A stretch of 64,000 nt of DNA from Oceanicoccus sp. (GCF_029238675.1 NZ_JAQWFR010000008.1:62001-126000), one strand, 5' to 3'. Counted from the first letter of the stretch, positions 39,027-48,825 are shown. Numbers and translations are program-made. Notes: generated by a model from the letters alone, not told the origin.

Positions 39027-41596
39027 GCGTCTTTTGCAAGTTCAACATTGGGGCCCAAAGGCTTAAAAGTAATCAGTAGTTGTGGCAATAATAATAACGC
39101 ACCCATTAAAGCCGCAAACATGGCCGTACCGGTTAACAAACCAAAATAAATACTGGGGTTAAAGTTGGATAGCGCTAGTACTGAGAAGCCAATCACGATA
39201 ATCACCGAGGTATAAAACATAGCCTTGCCAATGGAGCCATGGCAGCGATACATGGTCGCCACATAATTCTGGTCTTTGGCAAACTCACTGCGGAAACGAT
39301 GGACGTAATGAATCGTATCATCCACGGCTATACCCACTGAAATAGCTGCAATGGTTACCGTCATGATATCCAGTGGAATGCCTGCCAGGCCCATACCACC
39401 CAGTACCATACCCGCCGCTAAAATATTGGGAGCCAGTGCAATCAGTGCAATGGGAAGGGAGCGGAATAACACGATAAACATTGCCAGGATGGCAATAAAC
39501 ACAGCACCCAGGGTTAAAATTTGTGAGCGGTACAAGCTTTGCAGCATATTGTTATACAGGACTAACATACCGGTTAGATGGATCTGTTCTTCTGCAAAAC
39601 CCATGTCGTTAATCAGGTGCTCATGCACTTGCGCCAGTAATTCATCGCGCCTTAAGGTGCGGCTGGTTTCTTTTACTCGAACCGTGATCCGGGTTTGGTC
39701 AATCTCTTCATTTAAATAAGGGTGGATCAATATTTCATTGATATCCTCCGGCAATGCACGCTGAATTAAGGCCAGCTGAATATCATCAATACCGGTGGCT
39801 ATAGTGCGCAAGGCTTTATAAGGCGTTGCCAGTGATAACACCTTGCCGGTCTCGGGTAATGAATCAAGATAATCGTGGACTGCTTCAATTCGGCTTAGGC
39901 CCGCGCGGTTAAACCAATAGCTGGGGTCTGCCGTTTCTTCATCGGCAAAGTCGTCGCTGAAATCATCACCAAAGTCGTCGCCACCGAAATCATTTTCAAA
40001 CTCATCAAAAAAACCATCATCAATTACAGTTTCAACGACAGCCTCTTCAACCGCAACTTCAACCGCAACTTCAAAATCAGGCTCAGGGGCGGCATCAATA
40101 ATCACTTCCAATGGAATGGTGCCACCCAACTCGGCATCAATCACTTCCATACCCTGATAAATTTCAGTGGTGTCATGGAAATAATCGATAAAGCGGTTTT
40201 CAACTTTTAACTGACTTATACCAAAGATACTGACAACGGCCAACAAAGCACCGCCCCATAAAATCAGCGAGCCATGACCTTCGGTAAATACAGCAAAACG
40301 TCTTGTTGTTGCGCTCTTGTTGTTATTAGAGGGAATACTTGAAGGCTTGCCCCATAGTAATAGCCCCGTGGGTAAAACAATAAAGGTAATCACTAACGAG
40401 GCTGTTACCCCAACCGTCATCATCCAACCAAAATCAATCACCGGACGAATACCACTGACAACTAAAGAAGCAAAGGCCACGATGGTAGTCAGCGCGGTAT
40501 AGATACAGGGCTTTATCATCAGGAAGGTGGCATTTTTAACCAGTTCCTGTTGCGCTTGTTCCGGGTTGGCCGCCAGTAGTTCGCGGTAGCGCACCACTAA
40601 ATGGATAGCGATGGATAGAGAGATAATTAAAAGAATGGCCACAAAGTTGGAGGAGATAATGGTCATGCGCCAATCCAGCAAGGTAATTAAGCCCAGCATA
40701 AAAGTAGCCGATAACAGGCAGCTTAATAACGGTAACACCACCCAAACCAAATGCCTGAAAATGACTGACATGGTGATAATAATAAACGTCACTATACCAA
40801 TACCAAAAACCATCAAATCACTTTTCACAAAGCTGATCATATCGGTGGCAATCATCGGCACGCCGCCGAGGAATAAGGTGGCATTGTCGCGGTAGTTATC
40901 GAGTAGCACGCGCACTTTAGCTACCAGTACCGACTGCCTGTCATTGGCCATGACGGTATGGTTGCGAAGTTCCTGTACAATCTCTGCCAGCTCAGCCTCC
41001 AGTGCAGGCGTTGAACCGTTGCTGGCTTGCTGTTCCCAAATTTTATCCCGAGCGTTTTGCAGGGCGAAGTATTTTTCATCCCTAACCAGATTGACTTGCA
41101 AGGTGGTGGTTCGTCCATCGCTGCTGGTTAGCAGGTTTTTATAAATGGGGCTTTCTGCCAGCTCTTTCCTAACCAGCTCCTTGTCGATATTCGGGTTGCG
41201 TAAACTGCCAACAACGCCATCGGATACATCATCAAAGGTGACTTGCGGGCTGGCTAGTAGTGGCACATCCAAAATAGTCGTCACGGAAGAAACCCCTTCA
41301 AGGGCCGCTAGCTCTGTGCGCAGTTTATCCAGTTCGGCCAATACCGGTTTGGATAATAAATCTTGTTTGGGCTGATAGGTGACCAGCAAAAAATCTTCCG
41401 AGGCATAGCGGGTGCTGATTTCCCGAGAGTATTTCAGGGATTGATCGCCCTCCAGAACCAGGGCATCTGCCGAGGCATCCAATTTAAAATTGGGGATATG
41501 GGTGGCCAGCCAAGCGATCAAGCCTAATGAGAGTATCAGGGCCAACAGTGGGCGCCGTAAAATCAAAACGTCATAGATGGAAAAAATTTTACTCAC
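39023..41596 (-). CDS. RND-superfamily (MMPL-like) exporter
   Basis: 857 residues with the RND layout: a first membrane helix (about 12-32), a large periplasmic loop, five helices (about 265-425), a second helix/loop pair (about 450-650), and five more helices to the end. The loop conserves LDASADALVLEGD. The second loop contains an unusual run of Asp, Glu, Phe and Gly (about residues 500-555, DEFENDFGGDDFGDDFSDDF). This branch exports lipids or hydrophobic molecules in other bacteria; the substrate is unknown here. First gene of a three-gene operon. Confidence 0.9.
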   Translation of the reverse strand: MSKIFSIYDVLILRRPLLALILSLGLIAWLATHIPNFKLDASADALVLEGDQSLKYSREISTRYASEDFLLVTYQPKQDLLSKPVLAELDKLRTELAALEGVSSVTTILDVPLLASPQVTFDDVSDGVVGSLRNPNIDKELVRKELAESPIYKNLLTSSDGRTTTLQVNLVRDEKYFALQNARDKIWEQQASNGSTPALEAELAEIVQELRNHTVMANDRQSVLVAKVRVLLDNYRDNATLFLGGVPMIATDMISFVKSDLMVFGIGIVTFIIITMSVIFRHLVWVVLPLLSCLLSATFMLGLITLLDWRMTIISSNFVAILLIISLSIAIHLVVRYRELLAANPEQAQQELVKNATFLMIKPCIYTALTTIVAFASLVVSGIRPVIDFGWMMTVGVTASLVITFIVLPTGLLLWGKPSSIPSNNNKSATTRRFAVFTEGHGSLILWGGALLAVVSIFGISQLKVENRFIDYFHDTTEIYQGMEVIDAELGGTIPLEVIIDAAPEPDFEVAVEVAVEEAVVETVIDDGFFDEFENDFGGDDFGDDFSDDFADEETADPSYWFNRAGLSRIEAVHDYLDSLPETGKVLSLATPYKALRTIATGIDDIQLALIQRALPEDINEILIHPYLNEEIDQTRITVRVKETSRTLRRDELLAQVHEHLINDMGFAEEQIHLTGMLVLYNNMLQSLYRSQILTLGAVFIAILAMFIVLFRSLPIALIALAPNILAAGMVLGGMGLAGIPLDIMTVTIAAISVGIAVDDTIHYVHRFRSEFAKDQNYVATMYRCHGSIGKAMFYTSVIIVIGFSVLALSNFNPSIYFGLLTGTAMFAALMGALLLLPQLLITFKPLGPNVELAKDA

Positions 41597-41639
41597 TAAA
41601 TGATCCTTACTACTGATTCTGTTACTGCTGTGACAGTGA

Positions 41640-43013
41640 CTACTGTGACAATGCAGTCGTTAATAATAGATGAATACCACCAAAACCACCGTTGCTCATA
41701 ATAACAATATGATCACCGGCCTTACTGTCCGCCGCCAGTTGCTGCACGATCGACGGGATTGAATCACTGATGACTGCCCTGCCCTCACTGTGGTCGACCA
41801 CCGATTGTAGTGACCAGTCCAGCCCCTCAGGTTGATACCAAATAACCTGGTCAGCCTCTGCGGTGACTTCGGCCAACCGATCCAGATGTGAACCCAGGCG
41901 CATGGTATTGGAGCGGGGTTCTATAACGGCAATAATGCGTTGCTCACCGGCTTGTGCATTAACCTGTGCCCGCAACCCCGCCAGAGTAGTTGCTATTGCG
42001 CTGGGGTGATGGGCAAAGTCATCGTAAACCAGGATGCCGCGATCATCATAGATTAATTCCATACGACGCTTTACACCCTGAAACTGTTGCAAAGCCTCTA
42101 TGGCAATCTCGGGAGTGACGCCCACATGCCTGGCGGCGGCAATCGCAGCCAAGGCATTATTGATATTGTGCTCGCCGGTATTGGACCACTGTACTGTGCC
42201 GGCTGTGTCGCCGTTAAATAGCACATCGAAATCACTGCCATCGGCTTTGTTGGCTTTAGCCAGCCACTGGGCCGAGTTATCGGTGAGTGAAGTTTTTTCC
42301 AATTCCGACCAAAGCCCCTGGTCGAGTACCTGCTGCAGGTTATTGTCACCAGCTGGCACTATCACACGACCATTGCCGGGGATAATTCTTACCAGATGGT
42401 GGAATTGCTTTTGGATAGCGGCCAGATCTTCGAAGATATCGCCATGGTCAAACTCAAGGTTATTGAGTATGGCGGTGCGAGGGCGATAGTGGACAAACTT
42501 GGAACGTTTATCAAAGAAGGCGCTATCGTATTCATCGGCTTCAATCACAAAGAATGCCGAATCGCCCAGGGCGGCAGACACGCCAAAGTTACCGGGGACG
42601 CCACCAATCAAATAGCCTGGCTTCATACCGGCAAATTCCAGGATCCAGGCCAGCATGCTGCTAGTGGTGGTTTTGCCGTGAGTGCCGGCGGCGGCCAGTA
42701 CCCAGCGGTCTTGTAATAGATGTTCAGATAACCACTGCGGGCCCGAGGTATAACGCAGACCGCGATCAAGCATGTACTCAACACAGGGGTTGCCACGGGA
42801 CATGGCATTGCCCACTACAACTAAATCGGGAGCGGGATCTAATTGAACAGGATCATAGCCCTGGGTCAGGCTAATCCCCTGTTCCTCAAGCTGGGTACTC
42901 ATGGGGGGGTAAACATTAGTGTCAGAACCGGTGACGGTATGACCCAACTGGCGAGCCAATATGGCCAAACCGCCCATAAAAGTCCCACAAATACCCAGGA
43001 TATGGATATGCAT
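41640..43013 (-). CDS. mpl: UDP-N-acetylmuramate:L-alanyl-gamma-D-glutamyl-meso-DAP ligase
   Basis: 457 residues of the Mur ligase family. It recycles the tripeptide released from cell-wall turnover by joining it to UDP-MurNAc. N-terminal IHILGICGTFMGGLAILARQ is the Mpl form of the MurC start; the ATP loop is AAGTHGKTTTSSMLAW; later blocks are EADEYDSAFFDKRSKF and YDDFAHHPSAI. The two are typical of Mpl rather than MurC. No peptidoglycan-recycling neighbours occur here. Confidence 0.96.
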   Translation of the reverse strand: MHIHILGICGTFMGGLAILARQLGHTVTGSDTNVYPPMSTQLEEQGISLTQGYDPVQLDPAPDLVVVGNAMSRGNPCVEYMLDRGLRYTSGPQWLSEHLLQDRWVLAAAGTHGKTTTSSMLAWILEFAGMKPGYLIGGVPGNFGVSAALGDSAFFVIEADEYDSAFFDKRSKFVHYRPRTAILNNLEFDHGDIFEDLAAIQKQFHHLVRIIPGNGRVIVPAGDNNLQQVLDQGLWSELEKTSLTDNSAQWLAKANKADGSDFDVLFNGDTAGTVQWSNTGEHNINNALAAIAAARHVGVTPEIAIEALQQFQGVKRRMELIYDDRGILVYDDFAHHPSAIATTLAGLRAQVNAQAGEQRIIAVIEPRSNTMRLGSHLDRLAEVTAEADQVIWYQPEGLDWSLQSVVDHSEGRAVISDSIPSIVQQLAADSKAGDHIVIMSNGGFGGIHLLLTTALSQ

Positions 43014-43107
43014 TAATGACCCTTCTTGTTATTTAGATAGCTCAATTTGGGATTGTCGATATTTTTATTGGCGCTGATAGTAACATTGGCCAAGTACTGA
43101 GACACGC

Positions 43108-43383
43108 TTAATCTTCTTTGACGAAGGCCAGGCCAACACCATCGTTATCCAACCGGACGACTTTCATTTTAACAATAGGAGCATCTCCGCCCCCCATACC
43201 CTGAACCTGCACACTGACCGTCTCTCCAATAGGCGGCAAGCTGTTGCCCTCTGCCAGAATATACGCCCCACCATCAGAAATATCGCCGGTATGAAGATTA
43301 AGGTCTCCGATCTCTGGATGGGAAAGTTTTACGTCTGCACGCAGCTTGGTTCTTACATGTTCACGTTTATTGCTACCGGACAC
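43108..43383 (-). CDS. PilZ-domain c-di-GMP-binding protein
   Basis: 91 residues, a single PilZ domain. Both c-di-GMP motifs are intact: RxxxR in KREHVRTKLRADV and DxSxxG in GDISDGGAYIL. It should bind cyclic di-GMP and relay it to an unknown partner. Single-domain PilZ proteins affect pili, exopolysaccharide or motility. Probably monocistronic; the neighbours are unrelated. Confidence 0.9.
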   Translation of the reverse strand: MSGSNKREHVRTKLRADVKLSHPEIGDLNLHTGDISDGGAYILAEGNSLPPIGETVSVQVQGMGGGDAPIVKMKVVRLDNDGVGLAFVKED

Positions 43384-43485
43384 TGTTATTTCCTTGTATT
43401 TAAACTCAAACTCACTTTAATAAGGTTAGCATAGACCATACAAACAGCAATAGATTCAATGATTTAGAGAATCCAGTCAGATTTA

Positions 43486-43514
43486 TTGGTATTCCTCGCT
43501 GGTCAGTTTATAAT
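43486..43514 (+). promoter_or_regulatory. Sigma70 promoter for ppa
   Basis: TTGGTA-N17-TATAAT, with a perfect -10 box, about 70 bases before the chosen ppa start. It also overlaps nothing coding. Confidence 0.7.
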
Positions 43515-43582
43515 CGCGCCTGCTATTTTTGAGCACACTTTTAAGCACAACCCGAATACACACTGCAATCTGGACATTTATC

Positions 43583-44110
43583 ATGAGCTTTAACAACATC
43601 CCAGCAGGTAAAGACCTGCCAAACGATATCTATGTCGTTATTGAAATTCCTGCCAACCACGACCCAATCAAGTATGAAATTGATAAAGATATGGATTGCC
43701 TATTGGTTGACCGCTTTATGGCAACACCTATGTTCTACCCTGCCAACTACGGTTATATCTCTAACACTTTATCTGAAGATGGCGACCCACTAGACGTATT
43801 GGTTGTTACTCCTTATCCAGTTGCACCGGGTGCTGTTATCCGCAGCCGTCCAATCGGTATTTTGAACATGAGCGACGAAGCTGGCCAAGACGCCAAGCTG
43901 ATCGCTGTACCTCATGACAAACTGTCTACTATTTATCAAGACGTCCAGGAGCCTTCTGATCTGCCAGAATTATTGATCAAGCAGATCGAGCACTTCTTTG
44001 AAAATTATAAAGATTTAGAGAAAGGCAAATGGGTTAAGATTGATGGCTGGGCTGGCAGTGAAGCCGCCAAAGCTGAGATTATGAAATCAGCTGAAGCCTA
44101 TAAGGGCTAA
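43583..44110 (+). CDS. ppa: Inorganic pyrophosphatase
   Basis: 175 residues, family I. Hydrolyses PPi and drives biosynthesis. I chose the ATG at 43583 ([15 protein letters not shown]), which gives the family length; the frame is open to 43529. Seen: [19 protein letters not shown] and the metal-binding block [14 protein letters not shown]. Own promoter upstream and a strong terminator after it, so a single-gene unit. Confidence 0.98.
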   Translation: MSFNNIPAGKDLPNDIYVVIEIPANHDPIKYEIDKDMDCLLVDRFMATPMFYPANYGYISNTLSEDGDPLDVLVVTPYPVAPGAVIRSRPIGILNMSDEAGQDAKLIAVPHDKLSTIYQDVQEPSDLPELLIKQIEHFFENYKDLEKGKWVKIDGWAGSEAAKAEIMKSAEAYKG

Positions 44111-44123
44111 GCAGATTAACTAC

Positions 44124-44158
44124 ACAAAAAAGCCGGACTTTATGTCCGGCTTTTTTGT
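44124..44158 (+). terminator. Intrinsic terminator after ppa
   Basis: AAAAAAGCCGGAC pairs with GTCCGGCTTTTTT around a five-base loop, 14 bases past the stop. It is symmetric, so it may also end the opposing transcript. Confidence 0.92.
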
Positions 44159-44191
44159 GCACGTAATATTACAACGACTTATTGTCAGGTT

Positions 44192-44677
44192 TTATTTTGC
44201 CCTGACTTTCTTCGGAGAGGAACCGACCAGTTTTTTATAAAGCTTGGTTTTTCTATTAATCAGCTTGTGCTTCGCGTAAGCATTAACAGCTTGCAACCAC
44301 GCCTCCTCTTTTCCATGAGCCCGGATAGAAAAACTGGTACAAAATATTTTATTCTCTAACTCAGAAGCAATTCCCACTTGAAATATAGGGGTTACTGTAC
44401 CGCTTTTCTCAGTTTTACATAAATAACTTATCCCCTTAACGGATCCGTCATCATTAAAACATCGGTAGGCTTTCAACTTTTTCTTTACCTTAATCTGCTC
44501 CTCGGACAACGCCTCATCACGAGCAATGGCAAGCATTTCAACCTGCTTTCTTAGTTTGGGCACCATGCGTTTACCGTCTTTTTTCAGTGAGAAATATTCC
44601 TGGTAAAGCTTTCCATTCACTGTACGTCGAACACGATATCCATAAAACGCTTCATTATCTAAAAGTTTTATACTCAC
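44192..44677 (-). CDS. Unknown basic protein with two AP2-like segments
   Basis: 161 residues from a GTG at 44677, chosen because GGAG lies nine bases upstream; an ATG at 44701 is in frame but has no ribosome site. The protein is basic and has two similar segments. One begins GYRVRRTVNGKLYQEYFSLK. The other begins GISYLCKTEKSGTVTPIFQV and ends FSIRAHGKEEAWLQAVNAYA. Both resemble the AP2 DNA-binding fold (three strands, then FS-x-x-x-x-G-x-x-x-A-x-x-A and a helix). The C-terminus is Lys-rich. I do not recognise a named family. A perfect palindrome lies upstream. Confidence 0.6.
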   Translation of the reverse strand: MSIKLLDNEAFYGYRVRRTVNGKLYQEYFSLKKDGKRMVPKLRKQVEMLAIARDEALSEEQIKVKKKLKAYRCFNDDGSVKGISYLCKTEKSGTVTPIFQVGIASELENKIFCTSFSIRAHGKEEAWLQAVNAYAKHKLINRKTKLYKKLVGSSPKKVRAK

Positions 44678-44737
44678 TATAATCCACTCCATTAAGTACA
44701 TGGCCGTGAAATAAAACGATCACTGCCTTGTATAACC

Positions 44738-44759
44738 AATATTTGACGATTCAAATATT
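44738..44759. promoter_or_regulatory. Perfect inverted repeat upstream of the AP2-like gene
   Basis: AATATTTGA-CGAT-TCAAATATT, 9-bp arms with a 4-bp centre, 61 bases before the GTG start. It could be an operator; there is no T run, so it is not a terminator. The rest of the 44678-44971 gap shows no gene and is AT-rich. Confidence 0.45.
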
Positions 44760-44971
44760 TTCCAAAAAACATCCGCAATATCTTTTGAGGCCCCATGCTT
44801 TAATAAGCATTCAAAATAATATCTTAGATGTAAGAAGTATAAATAGTAATTAAGAAATGTCTATCCGTTAATACGTCTAAAGGACTAGCTAAATAACAAG
44901 GGTTTAGTATTACAACTAAGTGGCTGTTATAAAAACTACCAGCCGCTTTTTCTGGCTGGTTAAGCTGTTAA

Positions 44972-45697
44972 TTATTCAGTTAATTGAAAGGCTTGCGGAT
45001 AATTTTCCTGGGGGATATCAATATAATGCTGAAAAATTCTATCAATATTTTCCAGCAGGGTATTTTTTAAAGCGACAGGTCGCGCCTGAATCACTGCAAC
45101 CCAATCGTCCAGTGCAAATTCTTGCTGAAATGACGATGATAAAGGCGCAAAACTTAAGTGCCAGCGCTCCGGTGCAATACCGCCTTGATCAATCTGGTAT
45201 GGGCGAAAAAAACCCTGCGCATTATCAGTATTTATTTGCTGATCAAGCCATTGATGTAACGGGGCAAAGGGGCCAGAGCCGACGGTTTCTTCAGTGGTGA
45301 GCTGTAGTTGGTAATCATCGGCTATGGCTGCACGGTCATAGATATCTATATCACTTCCCCAGTGGTGGCGGGATGCCCCGGGTAATGCCGACCAACGTAA
45401 AATAGCCTGAACCTGTTGCCACGGATCCAGCTGCGCCATATCAACCGGTTGTCCACTCTGGTCCAGCACGGGGCGCTCACCATTGGCTTTGGCGTTCCAG
45501 ATCAATAGCTGGCGCTCAAAATCCCTGTAGCCACTGGCAATAACCAACTCAAAACCTGCCGCTTTAGCCTCTAGCTGGAGCCTCTGAAAAGGCCTCAGGG
45601 CCTCTCGATGAATGCCGCAACCCATCGTTTCAAAGTCGATATCGCTACTGTCCAACCCATAGAGGTGGCCTGCCGTTAGTGAAGTCGCTGCCTGCAT
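44972..45697 (-). CDS. M15-family D-Ala-D-Ala metallo-carboxypeptidase
   Basis: 241 residues of the VanY/DacB-like M15 family. Zinc ligands are visible: His and Asp in SRHHWGSDIDIYD and the late His in RWHLSF; the support block VIASGYRDFERQ precedes them. I see no clear signal peptide at the chosen start, which is unusual for a cell-wall enzyme: the N-terminus is MQAATSLTAGHLYGL. It should trim peptide stems of peptidoglycan. The TfoX-like gene starts about 100 bases away in the opposite direction. Confidence 0.88.
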   Translation of the reverse strand: MQAATSLTAGHLYGLDSSDIDFETMGCGIHREALRPFQRLQLEAKAAGFELVIASGYRDFERQLLIWNAKANGERPVLDQSGQPVDMAQLDPWQQVQAILRWSALPGASRHHWGSDIDIYDRAAIADDYQLQLTTEETVGSGPFAPLHQWLDQQINTDNAQGFFRPYQIDQGGIAPERWHLSFAPLSSSFQQEFALDDWVAVIQARPVALKNTLLENIDRIFQHYIDIPQENYPQAFQLTE

Positions 45698-45797
45698 AAG
45701 AACGCCGATAATTAATGGTTGATTGATCTATAAAAAAATAGCTATTATAAGTTCAGGATGTAATCAACTTATAATAACAACATACCAGAGAACAAGC

Positions 45798-46070
45798 ATG
45801 CAAAGTGATTTGCTAGAACTGAAAAACCTCGGTAATACCTCTATTAACTGGCTGCGCGCTATTGGTGTACAAAGCCGTGAAGACCTGCAGAACAAAGGGG
45901 TCGTAGAGGCCTATAGTGAGATTAAAGGTCGCGGTATTCGGGTATCTAAAGTCTTACTTTACGCACTGCATGGGGCCATGACAGATACACACTGGAATGA
46001 TCTGGACAATCAAACCAAGCAAGAGCTTTTACAACAAGCGGAAAATTTGGCTAATTCGAATACCGCATAG
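45798..46070 (+). CDS. TfoX C-terminal domain protein (stand-alone)
   Basis: 90 residues from the ATG at 45798 (MQSDLLELKNLGNTSINWLR). It contains the TfoX_C helical domain (ELKNLGNTSINWLRAIGV, RGIRVSKVLLYALHGA) but lacks the TfoX N-terminal domain that is present in the competence regulator. Stand-alone TfoX_C proteins have unknown roles; the domain has a helix-hairpin-helix-like topology. It is followed 36 bases later by a Rieske protein. Confidence 0.85.
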   Translation: MQSDLLELKNLGNTSINWLRAIGVQSREDLQNKGVVEAYSEIKGRGIRVSKVLLYALHGAMTDTHWNDLDNQTKQELLQQAENLANSNTA

Positions 46071-46106
46071 TCGTTACAAATACCCCCCCTCTCGAGCTAA
46101 TCGCAA

Positions 46107-46424
46107 ATGACCGTACTATGCCATATCGATGATATCGACGACGAGCAATCCAAAGGCTTTGAAGTCGGTGGCGACAACTTGTTTGCCGTTAAAAAGAATG
46201 GGCAGGTTTTTCTTTATCGCAATAGCTGCCCACATCTGGGTGTTGAATTGAATTGGCAGGAAGATAAATTTTTGGATATGGATGGGATGTTGATTCAGTG
46301 CTCTACCCATGGTGCCTTGTTTTTAATTGAGGATGGGGCTTGTGTTTCGGGGCCTTGTCAGGGGCAGCAGTTGCAAGCGGTTGGGTTTGGGATTGTTGAT
46401 GGGATGATTAGCTTAGTTGATTAA
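46107..46424 (+). CDS. Rieske [2Fe-2S] protein
   Basis: 105 residues, one Rieske domain. The cluster ligands are seen as CPHLG (Cys, His) and CSTHGALF (Cys, His) with 18-20 residues between. No signal or membrane anchor, so it is soluble and cytoplasmic, like ferredoxin-type Rieske proteins that pass electrons to oxygenases or reductases. No oxygenase lies nearby. Probably cotranscribed with the TfoX-C gene. Confidence 0.9.
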   Translation: MTVLCHIDDIDDEQSKGFEVGGDNLFAVKKNGQVFLYRNSCPHLGVELNWQEDKFLDMDGMLIQCSTHGALFLIEDGACVSGPCQGQQLQAVGFGIVDGMISLVD

Positions 46425-46450
46425 GTGTAGGAGTACCCCCAAAAAAGACC

Positions 46451-46571
46451 GTCATTCCCGCGAAGGCGGGAATCCAGTGCTGTTATTTCCGCTCTGGCGG
46501 AAATAACAGTATAAGGATGCAGTCTGGATTCCCGCCTTCGCGGGAATGACGAGGTATCGCGGGAATGACGG
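46451..46571 (-). repeat. Interspersed palindromic repeat, copy 8 (inverted, with trailing fragment)
   Basis: Full unit (46451-46551) with both outer hairpin arms perfect and the inner part in reverse sense (AACAGTATAAGGATGCAG). A short duplicate of the right end, CGCGGGAATGACGG, follows at 46558. It lies between the convergent Rieske and pnp genes, next to the pnp terminator. Confidence 0.9.
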
Positions 46572-46576
46572 GGTAC

Positions 46577-46601
46577 AAAAAAGGGAGCCATAGGCTCCCT
46601 T
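46577..46601 (-). terminator. Intrinsic terminator after pnp
   Basis: Minus strand AAGGGAGCC-TAT-GGCTCCCTT followed by TTTT, 18 bases past the pnp stop. Confidence 0.9.
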
Positions 46602-46619
46602 AATGTTTTACAGCAGTAA

Positions 46620-48743
46620 TTACTCCGCTGCAGAATCTTCTTCAGCAGCTGGAGCCGCTTCTTCCAATTCTTTCATAGATAGCTTAATGCGACCGCGCTG
46701 GTCGACATCGAGTACCTTAACTTTGATCACCTGACCTTCGGCCAAGTAGTCAGTCACTTTCTCAACACGTTCCTGAGAGATCTGTGAGATGTGTACCAGA
46801 CCATCTTTACCAGGCAGGATATTAACGAAAGCACCGAAATCAACGATACGGGCAACCGTACCCTCGTAGATAGCACCGACTTCAGCTTCAGCAGTAATTT
46901 CTTCTACTTTAGCTACCGCTGCGTCACGAGAGGCGGCATCAGATCCGTAAATGCGGATAGTACCGTCATCATCGATATCAACAGTAGCGCCGGTTTCTTC
47001 AGTAATAGAACGGATAGTTGCACCACCTTTACCGATAACATCACGAATCTTGTCGCTGTCGATTTTAAAAGTAGCCATGCTTGGCGCGTTGTCAGAAACC
47101 GTAGTACGGGACTCGCTCAATACCTGATTCATCTGGCCAAGGATATGTAGACGCGCTTCAAGAGCCTGCTCTAAAGCAATGCTCATGATCTGCTCATTGA
47201 TACCTTCAATTTTGATATCCATTTGCAGAGCAGTAATACCATCGGCAGTACCAGCTACTTTAAAGTCCATATCGCCCAGGTGATCTTCATCACCCAGGAT
47301 ATCGGTCAATACCGCAAAACGCTCGCCTTCTTTAACCAGACCCATGGCGATACCAGCAACCGGTGCTTTCAACGGTACACCCGCTTCCATCATCGACAAA
47401 CTAGCTACACAGGCACTAGCCATTGAGCTGGAACCGTTAGATTCAGTAATCTCTGAAACAACACGGATAGTGTAAGGAAAGTCTTCAGCATTAGGCAGAA
47501 CAGCAGCAACACCACGACGCGCCAAACGACCATGACCTACTTCACGACGGCTAGTGAAACCAATACGGCCACACTCACCAACAGAGTAAGGAGGGAAGTT
47601 ATAGTGCAACATAAAGTTATCTTCGCGCTTACCTTCAAGGGCGTCGATTAACTGTGCATCACGGGTAGTGCCTAAAGTGGTAACACCAATCGCCTGAGTT
47701 TCACCACGGGTAAATAGTGCTGAACCGTGAGCTTTATCCAATACACCAACTTCAACGTTGATCGGACGAACAGTGCTGCTGTCACGGCCATCGATACGCG
47801 CTTCACCATTAAGGATACGCTGACGAACGGTATTTTTTTCCAACTTCTTGAAAACGTCCTGAACGTCACCAGCGGCGTATTCAGCTTCATCACCTGAAGC
47901 CAACTGCTCAATCGCCTGAGTCTTTAAGTCACCCAGCTTGCTGTAACGCTCTGCTTTATCGATCACGCGGTAAGCATCACCAACGCCCTGCTTAAAGCCT
48001 GTGGCAACGGCGGCCAATAGCGCTGTGTTTTCTTCTTCTGGCTGCCAATCCCAACGGGGCTTGCCAACTTCAGCGGCTAATTCTGCAACCACTTTAACAA
48101 CAGCTTGCATTTCCTGGTGGGCAAACAAAACCGCGCCCAACATTTGATCTTCGCTCAGCTCTTGCGCTTCTGATTCAACCATTAGTACGGCATCAGCAGT
48201 ACCGGCAACAACCATATCCAACGAGCTTTCAGCCAACTGGCTGTAGCTTGGGTTTAGGATATAACCTGACTCAGCAGTGAAACCAACACGGGCTGCACCG
48301 ACTGGACCATTAAACGGTACGCCAGAAATAGACAATGCTGCAGAAGTACCAATCAACGCTGCGATATCTGGATCAGTCTCCGTATCCGCAGACATAACCG
48401 TACAAACAACCTGTACTTCATTTTTGAAACCGTTAGGGAATAACGGACGAATTGGACGGTCAATTAAACGTGAGGTTAGCGTTTCTTTTTCAGAAGGACG
48501 CGCTTCACGCTTGAAGAAACCACCGGGAATTTTACCAACCGCATACGCTTTTTCCTGGTAATGAACGCCTAATGGAAAAAAGTCCATGCCTTCTTTGGCT
48601 GACTTGGCGGCTACAACAGTACAAAGTACCTGTACGTCGCCCATAGATACCAATACGGCACCTGTAGCTTGACGGGCAATGCGACCTGTTTCTAGAGTTA
48701 CGGTGTGTTCACCGAATTGAAATGATTTTTTAACTGGATTCAC
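46620..48743 (-). CDS. pnp: Polynucleotide phosphorylase
   Basis: 707 residues. Phosphorolytic 3'-5' exoribonuclease of the RNA degradosome. Two RNase PH-like domains (about 1-210 and 310-540) flank a helical linker; then KH ([16 protein letters not shown]) and S1 ([15 protein letters not shown]) domains. The start is GTG ([14 protein letters not shown]) with a very strong AGGGAGGA nine bases upstream. It follows rpsO, with an attenuating terminator in between, as in E. coli, where pnp is also controlled by RNase III cutting its leader. Confidence 0.98.
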   Translation of the reverse strand: MNPVKKSFQFGEHTVTLETGRIARQATGAVLVSMGDVQVLCTVVAAKSAKEGMDFFPLGVHYQEKAYAVGKIPGGFFKREARPSEKETLTSRLIDRPIRPLFPNGFKNEVQVVCTVMSADTETDPDIAALIGTSAALSISGVPFNGPVGAARVGFTAESGYILNPSYSQLAESSLDMVVAGTADAVLMVESEAQELSEDQMLGAVLFAHQEMQAVVKVVAELAAEVGKPRWDWQPEEENTALLAAVATGFKQGVGDAYRVIDKAERYSKLGDLKTQAIEQLASGDEAEYAAGDVQDVFKKLEKNTVRQRILNGEARIDGRDSSTVRPINVEVGVLDKAHGSALFTRGETQAIGVTTLGTTRDAQLIDALEGKREDNFMLHYNFPPYSVGECGRIGFTSRREVGHGRLARRGVAAVLPNAEDFPYTIRVVSEITESNGSSSMASACVASLSMMEAGVPLKAPVAGIAMGLVKEGERFAVLTDILGDEDHLGDMDFKVAGTADGITALQMDIKIEGINEQIMSIALEQALEARLHILGQMNQVLSESRTTVSDNAPSMATFKIDSDKIRDVIGKGGATIRSITEETGATVDIDDDGTIRIYGSDAASRDAAVAKVEEITAEAEVGAIYEGTVARIVDFGAFVNILPGKDGLVHISQISQERVEKVTDYLAEGQVIKVKVLDVDQRGRIKLSMKELEEAAPAAEEDSAAE

Positions 48744-48776
48744 TGATGAAATCCTCCCTTGTGGGATAACAATAAA

Positions 48777-48810
48777 AGCCCCGGGTTCTTCAACCTACAT
48801 CACCGGGGCT
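48777..48810 (-). terminator. rpsO-pnp intergenic terminator
   Basis: Minus strand AGCCCCGG pairs with CCGGGGCT across an 18-base loop, followed by TTTATT. Position matches the E. coli rpsO t1 terminator, which lets some transcripts read into pnp. Confidence 0.75.
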
Positions 48811-48825
48811 CACGACTTTTACTAC

